A stretch of DNA of 64,000 nt from Nemopilema nomurai (lineage: Eukaryota; Cnidaria; Scyphozoa; Rhizostomeae; Rhizostomatidae). The notes under the pieces were generated by a model. That model did no database searches, was not told the origin of the DNA, and saw nothing but the letters and a program-made list of their open reading frames with translations. Of the stretch, positions 11,896-24,184 are shown piece by piece. The stretch is taken from assembly GCA_003864495.1 (NCBI GenBank), contig ML133390.1:158730-222729 (forward strand). Reading direction: 5' to 3'. Numbering within the stretch: position 1 is the stretch's first letter; every line of letters begins with the position of its first letter. The position numbers and the translations under genes are program-made.

Positions 11896-13482
11896 ACTGC
11901 TCTCCCTTCTACTGACCTCCTCATGAAGCAGATCAATCAGACCAATCATAGAACAAAACGAATTCTACCGGGGTTTTCCTTGTAACTAGGGCTGTGATCG
12001 GAACTTGAATTTTTAAATGGATTTAAGAAGTTGGGCTTTGGTGGATAACTGCCTCTTATTTTTTGAGCCTGAGTAAAGACAAGTTCATTACGGCAGTTTC
12101 AGGGGAGGGCTAACAGGCAGCATCCAATGTTCCCGTCGCTTGGTTATCCAGCATTAATGGCACCGCACGTTGCCTTTTGTATGTCAGTCCAACACTATTT
12201 CGCTGTTGGCTTGACAGTCAAAGTACCTCTTTAGCTTTCATCTATGGAGGGCCAACAGGCAGCATCCAATGTTCCCGTCGCTTGTCTATCCAGCATTCAT
12301 GGCACCGCACGTTGCCTTTTGTATGTCAGTCCAACACTGTATTTCGCTGTTGGCTTGACAGTCAAAGTACCTCTAGCTTTCATCTATGGAGGGCCAACAC
12401 CGTCTTATTTACAGCACGATCTTATTCTTCATAAAGTATTCTGCTATTTTCGTAAGTATTATTCTTAAGGCACTTTGCCAGATGCATTTAACTCTGAATA
12501 AGTGTTTTTAAAGTTAATCAACCGACATAAGTCGCCCGAACTAAAAATAAACTGCAATTGCAAAGTGATCACATGGGGCCGCATCGTCTTGTATCACAAC
12601 ACACAGAGCAACATTTGAATTGATCACATGAACATCTGATGTTCTCAACCTTGGTTGGGTAGCTAAGAATTGCTCAATTTAGATGGCCCAGTCCTCTGGG
12701 CTAGGCTGCGTTTTCACTCCGTTGATTCACTTTAGAACGGCTGGAATAGCGAGCTGTAACTTTGCATCTTAAGGGGTACGTTTCCTCTGGACACTCCGCT
12801 GAGTATACAACGGTCGAGAAGTGACCAACAGATGGTTAGTTGAAAATCCTATTACATCATACATGCCGAGCATAATTTTAGACAGAAATTTGTACACGAA
12901 ACACTATTTGATGGAGAGAAGTGCGACTTATTTGAATAGATGAAAGCATCTGCCTAGTATTACTGCCTTGATGATTTGCGGTAGAAAAAGAGAAAATCTT
13001 GCTAGAGTTGGTTTTGAAGTTTTGGAGAAGCATCATAAATTCAGAGCAAGTTCCTTCAGAATAGGTTCCGATTACTGATTTGAATGTGCAGCATTACTAA
13101 CAAGTGCCTTAGATGCTCAAAAAGACAGTGAACATGATGGATTGTAGCGGAGTGTTTTAGAGTTAGCTGATAACAACACTCGTATTCATTGCATATAAAT
13201 AAACATGATCCACTCCAGGTACTAAACAAAGACATTGTAACAGTTTCTTGATCAAGTTAATTCCCTTTTCCGATCGTAACAATTCAAGATTATGTTTCAA
13301 TGAAGCAAACCTCGGGGTCTAAACCATCTTGTTGACGTCACAACAACATGTTTATGATTTATTTCTAAAATGCAAGATTCAGTAATAAGTAAATTCCGCA
13401 TGCTAAATACAGTAGATACAATTATTAGTTCATTTTAATTTACTTTTCGACAGTGTTTTTATCAACTGTACAAATCGACTGT
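11896..13482. other. Intergenic, INTS11 3' flank
   Basis: Between the INTS11 stop and the 3' end of the minus-strand gene. It holds a possible INTS11 polyadenylation signal (AATAAA, 12546-12551), the 140-bp repeat at 12106-12400 and, near 13358, TTTATT (AATAAA on the minus strand) for the opposite gene. No coding exon recognised. Confidence 0.5.
12106..12400 (+). repeat. Tandem duplication, about 140-bp unit
   Basis: About two full copies and the start of a third of a unit beginning gagggc(t/c)aacaggcagc, with starts near 12107, 12246 and 12388. The copies differ by a few substitutions and short indels. The small ORFs inside are by-products of the repeat. Confidence 0.8.
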
Positions 13483-14349
13483 CTAAAAGGGTTCTTCCAC
13501 AGCAAAGAATGCCGGAACTTTTGACCGCTTCCTTAGCCCATCAATGGGGGCTAACCTCTTTGACTCTAGATTTACCCTTGCAGGACTGCGCGGCTTGGAA
13601 ACACCCCTTACTTTTCGAATGCTGCTTACCTTTGCTCGAGCCTGCAATCGATCAATTCGCATTTGCCTCTGCAAAGCATCTTGTTCGTGCCTTTTCATAA
13701 TTTCCAAAGTGTTTGTACAGGTCTGCCCGATTGCCGGTAAAATTGTGTAACGTTGAAGTGCCCCTTCATTAAACTTGTCCATACGAGAAACTGTGGACCT
13801 ACATTTAGCGGGGGCTACAGTAGTAGTCTTTGTTGAATAGCTGAAAACAGTGCTTCTATTTAAAGCAGTAAACGCGTGTACGGGTGAATCTTTTTCAGAT
13901 GGCTTGAAAGAGGCAACTAAGGGAGACTCACCATCCAGGGCAGTGTTTCTGTTTTCAGTTCGAGATTTGTTATGATCTTCATTGCTTTTTGAAAGAGGTG
14001 CAGTAATCTGCTGTTGCTCTTTGGTATGCTTGTCAGATCTCCCTCTCTTTAATCCATATTGTTTTGTGGAAAGTTGAGTTTGCTTTTCACTAGTGGATTC
14101 CACGAGACATTTGCCTAGATTTGTAGACGCCAAGCTCCCATCCTGGCTTTCGAATCCTTTACCCGTCCCACATTCTTTCATTTCGTCCGTTAACCCTGCA
14201 AAAGAGTGGTACTTTCTCGAGACTTTGGGTCTAGTCTGAACGGAGACCGCGTGTGAATCTGATACTCTGACAGCATTACCTCCATTTAACATTTCCCATG
14301 ACAAAGTTCGCTCAATTCCATACTTTTTATGTCTGTGTTTCTCGGCCAT
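13483..14349 (-). CDS. Single-exon gene, basic protein of unknown function (288 aa)
   Basis: An uninterrupted minus-strand ORF whose start codon lies in a good context (GGCATGGCC). AATAAA on the minus strand about 120 bp past the stop (plus-strand TTTATT, 13358-13363) supports a real transcription unit. The protein is hydrophilic and rich in Lys, Arg, Ser and Thr, with no signal peptide or membrane segment. The N-terminus begins MAEKHRHKKYGIERTLSWEM. The last ~100 residues (from about MDKFNEGALQRYTILPAIGQ) are the most ordered, with a charged, helix-prone stretch EIMKRHEQDALQRQMRIDRL. I do not recognise the family. It could be a lineage-specific or retrocopied gene. Confidence 0.6.
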   Translation of the reverse strand: MAEKHRHKKYGIERTLSWEMLNGGNAVRVSDSHAVSVQTRPKVSRKYHSFAGLTDEMKECGTGKGFESQDGSLASTNLGKCLVESTSEKQTQLSTKQYGLKRGRSDKHTKEQQQITAPLSKSNEDHNKSRTENRNTALDGESPLVASFKPSEKDSPVHAFTALNRSTVFSYSTKTTTVAPAKCRSTVSRMDKFNEGALQRYTILPAIGQTCTNTLEIMKRHEQDALQRQMRIDRLQARAKVSSIRKVRGVSKPRSPARVNLESKRLAPIDGLRKRSKVPAFFAVEEPF

Positions 14350-15981
14350 GCCTTTTCGGTGCTTTTTTAGTCAGAAATGAGTCCAAGTGCTACAAGTGAA
14401 GGCTTTTAAATCATGCATGACATTGCATTAAAGCCAAAATAGCTATAGGATACTTGATTCGTCCCAGTACAAGCATCTACCATTGCTAACGATACCATCG
14501 CAGACCTGTGCATACCATACCATCTCTTGATGCGTAGAGTCTAACTTCGTCATAGCAAGCATCGGTGAGGCAAACTCTACAGTCACTTGGCGTGGATGCC
14601 GTTTCTATCTTGATAACAGCAATGGCAATGCTTCAACTATTACCGACGTCCACATTTAGATCGGTCCTGATTCAGGGTGTGCATGAAAAATATGCTCTAA
14701 CGCTATTGGCTCTACCTGTTTCCGATAATACAAAGTCACTATGCACGTACAGATAATTAGATAATTTTATTATTTTCACCTATGCGTCGATGCTGCTAAC
14801 CAAAAGGTGGCAGATTGTATTTCCCAGCTTGCTCAACCGAATACACCGTGCTGCAATGCCATGATCTTCTAATGTTTGGTTTTGTATCGGAGGAACTTGG
14901 TAACGATTCCATTCTTTCCCAATTAGAAGCCTCTATTATGCCTCGAAGAGAGAGCATAAAGCTTGCAACAATAAGCTCTTAATCGCTATTATTCGCACCT
15001 TGCCTTTTATAGTATAGATAACTCGCATCAGAGCCCGCTTTCAATTTTCTTATTCATTGCCGTTTTCAATGTCTTTCCCGCCCATGCAAGCGTCGAAGCT
15101 TTCAGGGCAATGGAGAACCAGCTACTTCCAGTAGAAGGTTCCCCCTTGTGGTGCAATAAATCCAAAGCACCAGGAATCACTAATCGGCTTTGCATAATGA
15201 TACAACAGTTTAACGTTTTTGCAATGTTTTCTACATTGTTGAAAGAATTCAAATGCATATTTTGGCCACAAGTATTCCAAAAATATTGAAGTCTACCATT
15301 TGACGCTCCTTTCCAAGAAGTATAAACGCCTTTTAAAAGTACGCATAAACACCCAAGGGACTGCCTAATCAATTCTCAATCAATGATACGTTGATTGCAC
15401 CTGATGATGCAACCAAAATTTCTATACTGTGAATTTCCGGAGCAAAATCAGAATTCTTTATTCCCCCTCCTTCCATTCCCGTAATTTCTTGCATTAAATC
15501 TATATACTTCGTTTGCAACCTTGATCATCTATAAACATTATCCGTCGATAATAAGCCAAATTCTCGGATTCGAGCATTTTTTTATCTTCATATATGGCAT
15601 TTTTTTATCTTCATATATGGCAAAAAGGAATCATAGAATTGGATCTCCATGTTAAAATTAGTCCGTACCTAAAATTTTTGAGTGTTTGGACCGTCAGGCT
15701 GCGAATCAACCCATTCTAGAAATTTAGCTTTTTCTATACACTCCAATGGAATTTGCTGGTGCAGTGAAAAAATGATGCAAAATCGATAACGCCAACCCGA
15801 ATCTGAGAATAGAGCTATCGGAAAAAGACTTGACGACAGGAAGGTATAGTAAAGTCTATCCAGTTGTCTGGTGATAAAATCGATCGCGGGGCCAGAGATT
15901 GGATGGACTCTGTCTCAGCATTTTGCAAATCATGCTATTTTAAAATTGATCAAAATTTTGCAATTCTCTTTTTGTTTTTAA
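14350..15981. other. No gene recognised
   Basis: Upstream flank of the minus-strand gene. A minus-strand ORF at 15028-15372 (114 aa, starting MIRQSLGCLCVLLKGVYTSW) is long for this AT-rich DNA but matches nothing I know. A short direct repeat (about 27 bp, two copies, cttcatatatggc) lies at 15578-15622. Confidence 0.4.
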
Positions 15982-16283
15982 AGTGCATATGACACGAAAA
16001 TGTTTATTGGCTTAAACTATCAACTAAACATCGCTGGTAACGACGGTGAACTTCGATTTTTCATTTTCGACGTACTTTTCTCGAAAATCGGGGTTTTCTG
16101 ACACCCACTTTGGCCAAAATGTGTCATAAGAAAAACGCGGTCGGGCAGGCGGTCACATGACCTCTGTGACGTAAAGTGGTTGTGTATCGTTCGAATAGAA
16201 CTGAGCTGCTGTATGGTTTGACTATGTGATGGCCCAACTGTTGTCCCTCAGAGGGGTTTTTTTGCATTATTATTACTTAAGCA

Positions 16284-17448
16284 ATGTCTGAAAACTGCTG
16301 CACCAACAGAAGCTCGATGCATTGTTTAACTTTGCACAAGTTTTGACGTTCTCCTCGATACCTGTTTTTGACACCAAAAACACCAAAACATTTCTTCGAC
16401 GAGATGCTGTACCTTCAGTCCGCAAACCAAAACAAGACGAAGAGCTTGGCAAGCGTCAAAGGCTCATGGTGAGTAATATGTTTGATATTTTTTTGGATAA
16501 CTGCCTATCAAATTCCTATTGTTTAACACCTGAAGTACGTTGTCGATGATGCCACATAAACCCCGGGGGCACCAACATAATACTTTATATGTGAATGCGC
16601 AGTGCTTCATTCCTGTACCAGTGTCGTTGTGAACTCCCTTCGTAGAGAGTTTTTTTGACAAACTATTTATGTGTGTCCAAGAAAAATTTTGGACGATATT
16701 TGGAAAATCCAAATTGAACATTCACATAAAGGGCAGTCGGAGATTTCATAACAAACCAGGCAGTGTCGTCAGAACGAAATTCATTTTGGGGGGGGGGTCT
16801 GCCTATTGTATTGCTTCCCGCCAGTACACTATTTTTAGGCATATATAGTATTGGGGGATCCAGACTGCTTCTGATGGCCTTGACAGATACTATAAGTTCA
16901 TGGTAACTGGACAATCTACTACATTAGGCACTCCTTGCCTCACCAATGTCAGCATTTTTGTACATTAAAACATCCCTGATGTTAATTTTTCAGTTAGTTT
17001 GATAACTTTCTAAAATAATTGCAATACATAATCAAACTAATTCAATATCTCCTGTAATGTTTAAAATATTTGAGTAAAACTTTCTATGGGGTACAGATGC
17101 AAAATTCAAGCGAGAAAATTGATTAACAAAAACAAAACATGTGTACATATTTAATTATTTCTCTTTATTATTTTCATTTCATAGCTTTCACATTTCAAAG
17201 TTTATTGTTAGTTAAACGTGATTCACAAGTATTTGTTAAAAACCAGTACGAAATATCCTCCACAGCTCATAAAAGGAACAAACATTGATGAGAGACCATC
17301 GACTACTGAGGCGACAAGTTTATCCGATGTTGCATCCACTTCAACTGCAAAAGTAGACACAGAAAGCCAGATAAGCGACTCCGTTCAACTTGATGAGCCT
17401 GACCAAAAAGAGCGTGATTTTTGGATTCAATGTACACCCGGTCCGTGA
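16284..17448 (+). pseudogene. Decayed THAP-like ORF inside the transposon
   Basis: A frame starting at 16284 (MSENCCTNRSSMHCLTLHKF) resembles the start of a THAP zinc-binding domain and hits a stop. Another frame just downstream carries FLRRDAVPSVRKPK, like the conserved AVPTIF end of THAP domains. The middle with the second zinc ligands is missing. A GTGAGT donor after 16468 and an acceptor before 17266 join in phase to a Ser/Thr-rich exon ending at TGA 17446-17448. I see no transposase catalytic core. THAP domains are known in Kolobok and P-element transposases. This looks like a truncated relic. Confidence 0.45.
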
Positions 17449-17779
17449 TGCTCGCAAAAACAAGCTTCCGATATGCCGCAGTACAAGCTTCCCATGGACT
17501 TCCTTGGCAGCATCGGTACTCCCTTGCACCAACAAGAAGCCCAGTTTTGACACTTACCACACACACACCTAAGAATTAATAACAATCAAAATATAAACCA
17601 ACCCCTGGCCGTTTTCGTTTTGGCAAGTCATAATTTACATTTGCTCACAAAACTCATCAGCCTAGGCTAGGCCTCTTTTGAATAACTTTTATCAGGTTAT
17701 GGTACCTGAAAACAGCCACGATGCAAAGCGAATACGGAATTTCTAACTTTAAAACTCAATGACGATTTATCCTACTCAC

Positions 17780-18000
17780 CATTCATTCAGAGGAATAATT
17801 CCTCGCCGTCGACCAGGCAGTTGGGAAGGCCGTATCCTCATCTTATGCCTGGTCTCTTTCGATTGCTGTGCCTGTTTCGCCTGGCTCCGCGTCCGAATTT
17901 CCCCCAGACGAAACGAGTTGTTCGTTCTGGTATGGTAAAAAAGCCCACCAGAAGCACCTATAAGTTCTTCTTGTTCACTTTCTTCGAAAACTGAAGCCAT
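17780..18000 (-). CDS. Possible first coding exon near the transposon right end (minus strand)
   Basis: ATG at 18000 opens a 73-codon basic reading frame ending at a good donor (GTGAGT on the minus strand after 17780). It contains GLFYHTRTNNSFRLGEIRTR. It may be the first exon of a second transposon gene running inwards, but no matching next exon was recognised. Confidence 0.3.
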
Positions 18001-18421
18001 CGAGCTCTAACATTCGCTGTCCGACACGATTACATGGTCGCAAGTAAAACTCCGCCGTACTGTTTCTTGTTAGGAAGCAATCTAAACTTTTCACTAACAC
18101 AACTACTTTACGTCACTTCCTGTCAAACTCGACCCAATCCCTTATGACAGATTTTGAAGCAAAAAATCGACTTTGAAACAGCTGTAACTAAGAAAGTACA
18201 GGTCTTTCGAAAATTTTAAGGTTATTTTCGTAATCAGCGTACTCGATTTAGTCAGACGGTGAAATAAAAATTTTCGTGTCATATGCACTTTAATCAAAAT
18301 TGAATTCTTGCGTCATGCTGCCCCGCGTTGCCCCGTTCAAATCAAGGTTGCGATGGAGCACATCTATAATTAAAATTTCTGTAATGGTTGTTCTGTGCAC
18401 ACTTCTGACGTAGGGGAAGGC

Positions 18422-21400
18422 ATGGAAGGTTTTCGAAGCATTTTATATATTGCAGTTTTGTTAAACAGTGTAAGTAATTACTGTTTAAAGTTTATGTTTT
18501 CACTTCAGTGTTAATCAAAGGAAGTTCAAGAGAGAATCTTGAAGTAATCCGAGCCGCAACCCTTTGTAGGCCTAAACATTAACACCATGTCGACGTCAAA
18601 TTGTCTTGACTCCCGAGATGCCTTTGATTTGATTTTTGACTGATCAAAGTCTGAAAATTGCCTTATTCATGCCACGACAAGCATAATGAAGAATGTTAAT
18701 GTCACGTCTTTCTGCTCACGGGAGTAACGGTGCTTGTTTTGCCTGCCTGTTTAAGTTTAGACGGTTGGCAGAGGCTTCTTATCAGCTGTCCCGCAGGAAG
18801 ATGCCAAGACTGGGTTTAACCGTCAACTTACCAGCCGATAACAAACCGAACAGATGCAATGATAAGTTAAGCGCTTCAAGAGGAGTCTAAGCTAGCACCA
18901 GATTTAAGATCCGACAAGATTTCTCAAAATTCAATTTCCGCAATTGTAACTGGATCGAATGCGTAAGGCTGGTCGTTTATCCCAATGGTCAACTGTTGTC
19001 GACTCTCGTCTATGCATCTTGAGATTTTGCATGTAACATGTTGTTTTTCGTTTTCAACATCTTTTGCAGCTTTTGTTACCCGTTTCTATTTATTGGAAAG
19101 AGATTTTCAAAAATTTTCATACATTTCAAGTACTTGTGGCATAGATTAGTTGGATTTTTAGCGCCTCTATTTTACTAGGGGCTTCAAATACCATAGAAAG
19201 TCCTCTAAAGGTGCTATTTTGCTACTTAAGGAAAACAACCGGTTTTCTAAAGAGTTTTGCTATTACATGCTTTGTTCAACCCTTGTAATGCTTAAATACA
19301 GAAATGGTTGCACTTCCACTAAGACAACCTCATCAAAACAGCAAATGTCAAATGGTTTTGAGTTATTTAGTTGAAATGTCTTTTTCAGTAGGAATTGTTA
19401 TCAAAACTGTGAATAGGAATTGTGGATTCTGTGGATTGTGGAACCTGTTGGAGATTTATACTCTGTAAAGCTAATATTTAGGAAATGAAGATTCTTTATC
19501 ATATGATAGTCTAGTTGCCCAGGCCCTTTGAAAAACATTAACAAAAGAAGGTTTTTTAGAGTTCTAGTGTGTGCAAGCTGTACCCCACCACATTCATTTG
19601 ACATATTTACTGGTTTTTCATTTGATCAATAACTGAGGCAACTTCGGTTGGAGAATTTTAAATATCACCAGAAAATCTATTGTACATAATTATAATGACA
19701 GCATTAACACTCCCATGTAAGATGTTTTTGAAAATAATGTTTGAAAATGTAAAGCTGCTAAAACTATCTGCTACATGTCTAAAATAGAAGGCCTATTTGA
19801 TACAGTGTATTACATTTTTTCAGAAACTTTATTATGTTACTTATGGCTTGCTTATGAAACTGTTCATAGGCATAAAATCATAGTGCATTCCAAATCTTAA
19901 CAAACAGTTTTGTGTTGTTTTTTATTGCAAGTAGCAAAGTCTTCTTTGTGTAAATTCTTTGTGTGCATCAAGCATGATTTTTGAATTTCTTTTCTGTTTT
20001 TCCAGATTTTGATATCCTGCACTTTAGCAGAAAATTGTACTGATGGAGTGAACAAAATTTGTCAAAATGGCACTTACTTCAACCACTTCAAACAGCTATG
20101 TGAGTCCTGTAAATTGTGCAGGGTTGGTGAAGGTGTCCGGTGTCCATGCCAAGCTGACATGAACACAATATGTGAGCGGTGTTCAAAGGTAAGTAAATTA
20201 TTCCTGTGGTGTATTATTTGCATGGTTTTTATGGACCTGTCCCTCATTAAATATTCTGCTAAGTAAATATTCAAAGTCTCTTTATATGTTGAGATGTTAA
20301 GATATTTTTTGTTGATCATGCAAAGTCAATTAACCTTTGAAAAGTCTTACCTTTTTGTTTTTTGAATATATTTGTTTATCATTTTACCAGAAGCTTACTG
20401 TCATTGCCAACTTTTTTATATCTTCTTTCTCAGGGAACGTTTTCAAAGCTGGATAACAACCGCCACTGTACGCCATGTACAAAGTGCAGAGCAAATGAAA
20501 TCCAGAAAGCAGCATGTAACAAAACTAGTGATGCTGTATGCACTGCAAGAGAAAATGGTGACTAACTTTGTTTCAAAATATTTGAATAACACAGAGCAAA
20601 CCTGCCTAGGCTTGTATATTATATGCCGGCATGCTACTAGGTGTATTATAGATAATGCACCCAATAACAAGATATATAATAACATAATATGACTATTATC
20701 TTTCATTTGTTCACTTTACATTGACATTTTATGTACATTTAAATTCATGTAGAGAACTGGGTTATTGTAAGTTGTTTCTGAGAGACTTGAAATTTTATGA
20801 TTATCGGCAGTGAGGCAATTTCTTGACAGTGTTAAATGTACAACATATTTTTAGGGAGAAGGATTCAAAAGAGTGGACATTTAACATACATCTGGATTAT
20901 AGTTGGTCTCAGTGTTATGTTATTAATTTTCTTGGCCATATTGATATGGGCAACTTGTTTGTTCAAACGAGGAGGGCGGTCCACACATGAGGAGCACACA
21001 CCCTTCAATAATGACACTGATACCTCAAAGGCATTGGATGTTGTCCTCTGTGAGGGTAAATAGAATGATATTTTTCAATTTTTAGTCTTTTGAAATTGTG
21101 AAGTATCACAAAAATCTATCTTCTACTGATGGTCATAGACTCATTGAACAAGAGCTCTTATTATGGTTACAATTTGTATTGTTATTACAGTTAGTGGGAT
21201 AAGTTACATAAAGCAGAAATTGAAATTAGCTACTGGCCTGCTTGGCATCAGGGTTTTTTTAGCGTTATTTAAGAAAATAAATGGCTGAAGGTGTCTAATA
21301 AAAGACTCAGTGATCTAAATTGTTAACTTAGTTACAAATCTATCATCACAGGATCATCATTTTCCAGTCTAGAAGATAATACTCGATGGAGGAAAGATCA

Positions 21401-24184
21401 TTTTAGGAATGAAAGCAAGTGCTTTAAGTACCCTTATTATTCTATAAAGGCATTCATGAAAATTCTGTGCTGCCTTTTTATTTCTGTGGTCACATTTTCT
21501 TGGATTTAAACAGTAAAATATTTATACTAGTCAAGAGCATTTTTCTACCTTTAAGCAAATATCTGTTCTTTAGTCATCAAACTGCATTTTTATCATAAAT
21601 ATTTCATGACTATTTTTCCATTGATTATTTCAATTAACATGAAATTCTCACATAGCCGATTCCATTAATAAGCTACACACCTATTCAATGTTTGAGAACT
21701 TTAAATGTTCAGCGACTGTTCAGCTTTTTTGAAAACTGTATTGTGCACTTTCGATTGGTTTTCTGGAATTGCAGTAGTTTTACCTATGACAATTAATTGA
21801 AGCAACTATATATGTCATGTTTTGTCTTTAGGATCTTCTTTCTCAAGTCTAGAAGATAGGTTTAGTAAATCGAAAGACTCCACACAAAGTGAGTTCATTT
21901 GGTGTTTTTCTTCTTTTGTATTTTTAATCCCATTTTACCTTCTTGATATCTTACTTTATATTGTATATTGTTTGCAAACTTTCACTAAGGAGCCAACGTG
22001 ATCACGGCCAAGGTTGCGGTCATGTCGACTCAGGAACCACCCTTTTATGGGTTACTGTAAGGAAGGGTCTGGGCAATATTTCTGGGCGGTTCGTTTGCGA
22101 TTACAACATGGCCTACATTTGCGCTAAGCCGAAATTTACTGAGCACAAAAGAGTGTGTGAACGCTCCAGCAGCAAGAAAATGCAACGGGAAGAAAACACA
22201 AGGTAGAAGGATTAAAGTTAGCAAAGAAGGAAGGGTACTTTCAACAAATGGGTCTTTGACTATTCGTCATTAACTGGCATGCTTACGTAGAAGGAAAGAG
22301 AAAGGCAGAGTCTGTAGCACACATTAACGCAGCAGCGGAGGAGCCTGCATCGATGCGAATGATTGGCGCCTTCTCAGTACTGCAAAGCTGCAGGTCGGAG
22401 ATCGCAGATGTGGTTTTTAAGCACTTTATTACTTAAAGGTTAAGCCAGGCTTGTAAATGGGACTTGTCACAAATTTACCACGACAGTGACAACTGTTACA
22501 GAGTGATGAATTTATTTGATGCTAGGGTTGGTGTACATAAAGGCTCAGTTCTTAGCCCTCTTCTCTTTATCATTGCTGTGCAGTATGTTGCAGTGAGGTA
22601 CAAGGCTATTAAGAATATTTGAATGCCGATGCTGTTTAAGATTATCAATGGGGTTATGGCAAAGATCCACTATAGATGCGATGTTTTTAGAGGGGAGAAT
22701 GTACAGTGTGTTCCCAGATTCATAAGCGGTGCAATGCAGTCAACAGTTTGATCTGGTCTGATGAGAGACCCTGAGTCTAATTTGGTACAGCTAGCGCACA
22801 AGTTGCTAGTAGTACCCCCAGGCGCCGCTCCAAGAATGCCTGGGGCTTGAGGATGATGGCCATTTGCCTACGGTCTAGGATGCACTTTGCAATGATATTG
22901 CTCGTTGAACGATTCATAAAGTGCCGCTTCATAAGATTTTATGCTATTACGTAGCAAGACATGAGACTGTTCTCAAACGCAAATGACGATAAGTAAAACA
23001 AATGACGATAAGCAAAACAAATGACGATAAGTAAAACAAATTACGATAAGCAAATGACGATAAGTGATTTGTTCATTCAATTCTGTCGAGCTGCGATGTT
23101 TTTATTGGAAAAATGTTTGCAACGTGGTGGGCACAGAAAAGCAACTTGCAGAAAAAAGGCCTGTAAATGCTTTTCGTCTGTTCTTTTCGTGGATTCGTAT
23201 CTTGTTGTTAAAAGGAAAGATTAAGATGGTCAAGGACACTTTTGGTCTTTAAGTGAAAGCGTTTATTTTTCTTTTCAGGTAGTCTCCTAAGCTCAGACAA
23301 TTACAGCGTCTCCGAAAGACCTTCCTTTAAAGTTCTAAAACGTATGTAGCTTGTTTCGATGTTTACGAAGTGCTATCCTTATGTAATGAACTTTTGCATT
23401 TAATTGCATTTGTGACGCTTCCAAATTGATCAGTATTTTAGTATAATCAACAATATTTCTACACGTTGAAGCATAATTGTCATCACCATGATAATGGCCT
23501 CGTTTGCGTTGCTTCTCTGTCAAGTAAGTGCGCTATAAAGGCAATTGCTTCACCCCAGCATTTTCATAGCCTCCTTTTCAAGTGGAAAATCCATTCGAAC
23601 TGAATCATCTGTAAAACTGAAACTGATCACTAAAACTGAAAAGTCCAGTATGTTAGAGTGTGATTCGTTCTTCTACCCATTGGAACCGAAAGTCCAATTT
23701 ATGCATTTAGATATGCGTTCTCAAATTCGAGGCTTCATATATCATCATAACCACTAATCATCTTTTAGGCCAGGACAAATAAACACGCACGCCCATAACT
23801 TGTTTGGGATGTTTGCTCATCTAATACTGTACTTTGTTCAGAATGTTTGAATGTTTGCTTGCAGGCCCCGATGTTCTGTTAAGTGACTTGCCAGCCTCTG
23901 TTTATCAGGAGCTCGGTAAGTTGCTGAACCCTACTCTGCGATACAGGGATTGGCAAACTCTTGCGGGTAAGGTAGGGAACACCCAGGCGGACATTGAGCA
24001 CATCAAGCTAAGGCGCACCTACGATTTCACAGAGGCGGTACTGGTAAACTGGTGCACGGGAAGTCCACGTCCAACAATCGGAAACCTTTATAAACTGCTT
24101 ATGGAAATTCCAAGAGAAGACGCCGCCAATGTACTTTTCGTTTACGACCAAAAGGCTCCAGCGCCTAGTGAAACCACTGTATAA
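18422..24184 (+). CDS. TNF receptor superfamily member with death domain (about 331 aa)
   Basis: Type I membrane receptor. Exons: 18422-18469, 20006-20188, 20434-20557, 20855-21055, 21832-21888, 23279-23341, 23865-24184. They are phase-consistent and total 996 nt with TAA. The signal peptide is split by intron 1: MEGFRSILYIAVLLNS then ILISCTLA. Two TNFR cysteine-rich repeats follow, from about residue 25: CQNGTYFNHFKQLCESCKLC..., then GTFSKLDNNRHCTPCTKC. Transmembrane helix: WIIVGLSVMLLIFLAILIWA. The Ser-rich juxtamembrane part is made of short exons. A C-terminal death domain of about 85 residues includes LPASVYQELGKLLN, RDWQTLAGKVG and EAVLVNWC. By analogy with p75/EDAR-type receptors it would bind TNF-family ligands and recruit death-domain adaptors. 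I cannot assign a vertebrate orthologue. A possible polyadenylation signal lies at 25545. Confidence 0.9.
21352..21509 (+). CDS. Duplicated TNFR exon, possible alternative last exon
   Basis: It begins with the same phase and nearly the same bases as the exon at 21832: both encode GSSFSSLED. Its only good donor (GTGCTT at 21419) leaves phase 2, which is incompatible with the next exons. Read through instead, the frame stays open to TAA at 21507-21509 and adds a hydrophobic tail, MKILCCLFISVVTFSWI. That would end the receptor before the death domain. It could also be a dead exon copy. Confidence 0.4.
22520..22760 (+). mobile_element. Degenerate LINE reverse transcriptase fragment
   Basis: Near 22522-22590 one frame reads RVGVHKGSVLSPLLFIIAVQ, which matches the conserved (V)GVxQGSVLSPLLFI block of LINE-type reverse transcriptases. 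Stops and frame changes follow at once, and no YADD catalytic box is visible. It is a dead fragment inside the TNFR intron 21889-23278. Its true ends cannot be set by eye. Confidence 0.6.
22978..23068 (+). repeat. Short tandem repeat, about 19 bp
   Basis: About five copies of aaatgacgataagtaaaac, with t/c variants and one shortened copy, in a TNFR intron. Confidence 0.8.

Larger units (their letters stand above)
15982..18289. mobile_element. DNA transposon, TTAA target site, Kolobok-like (2308 bp)
   Basis: The left end (15982-16000) AGTGCATATGACACGAAAA is a perfect 19-bp inverted match to the right end (18271-18289), with similarity continuing about 8 bp more. Both ends are flanked by TTAA (15978-15981 and 18290-18293), a 4-bp target-site duplication. 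TTAA targets are used by piggyBac and Kolobok elements, and the THAP-like ORF inside favours Kolobok. A second inverted match (CTTTACGTCAC) lies about 170 bp in from each end. At 2.3 kb with broken coding it is probably non-autonomous. Confidence 0.75.
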
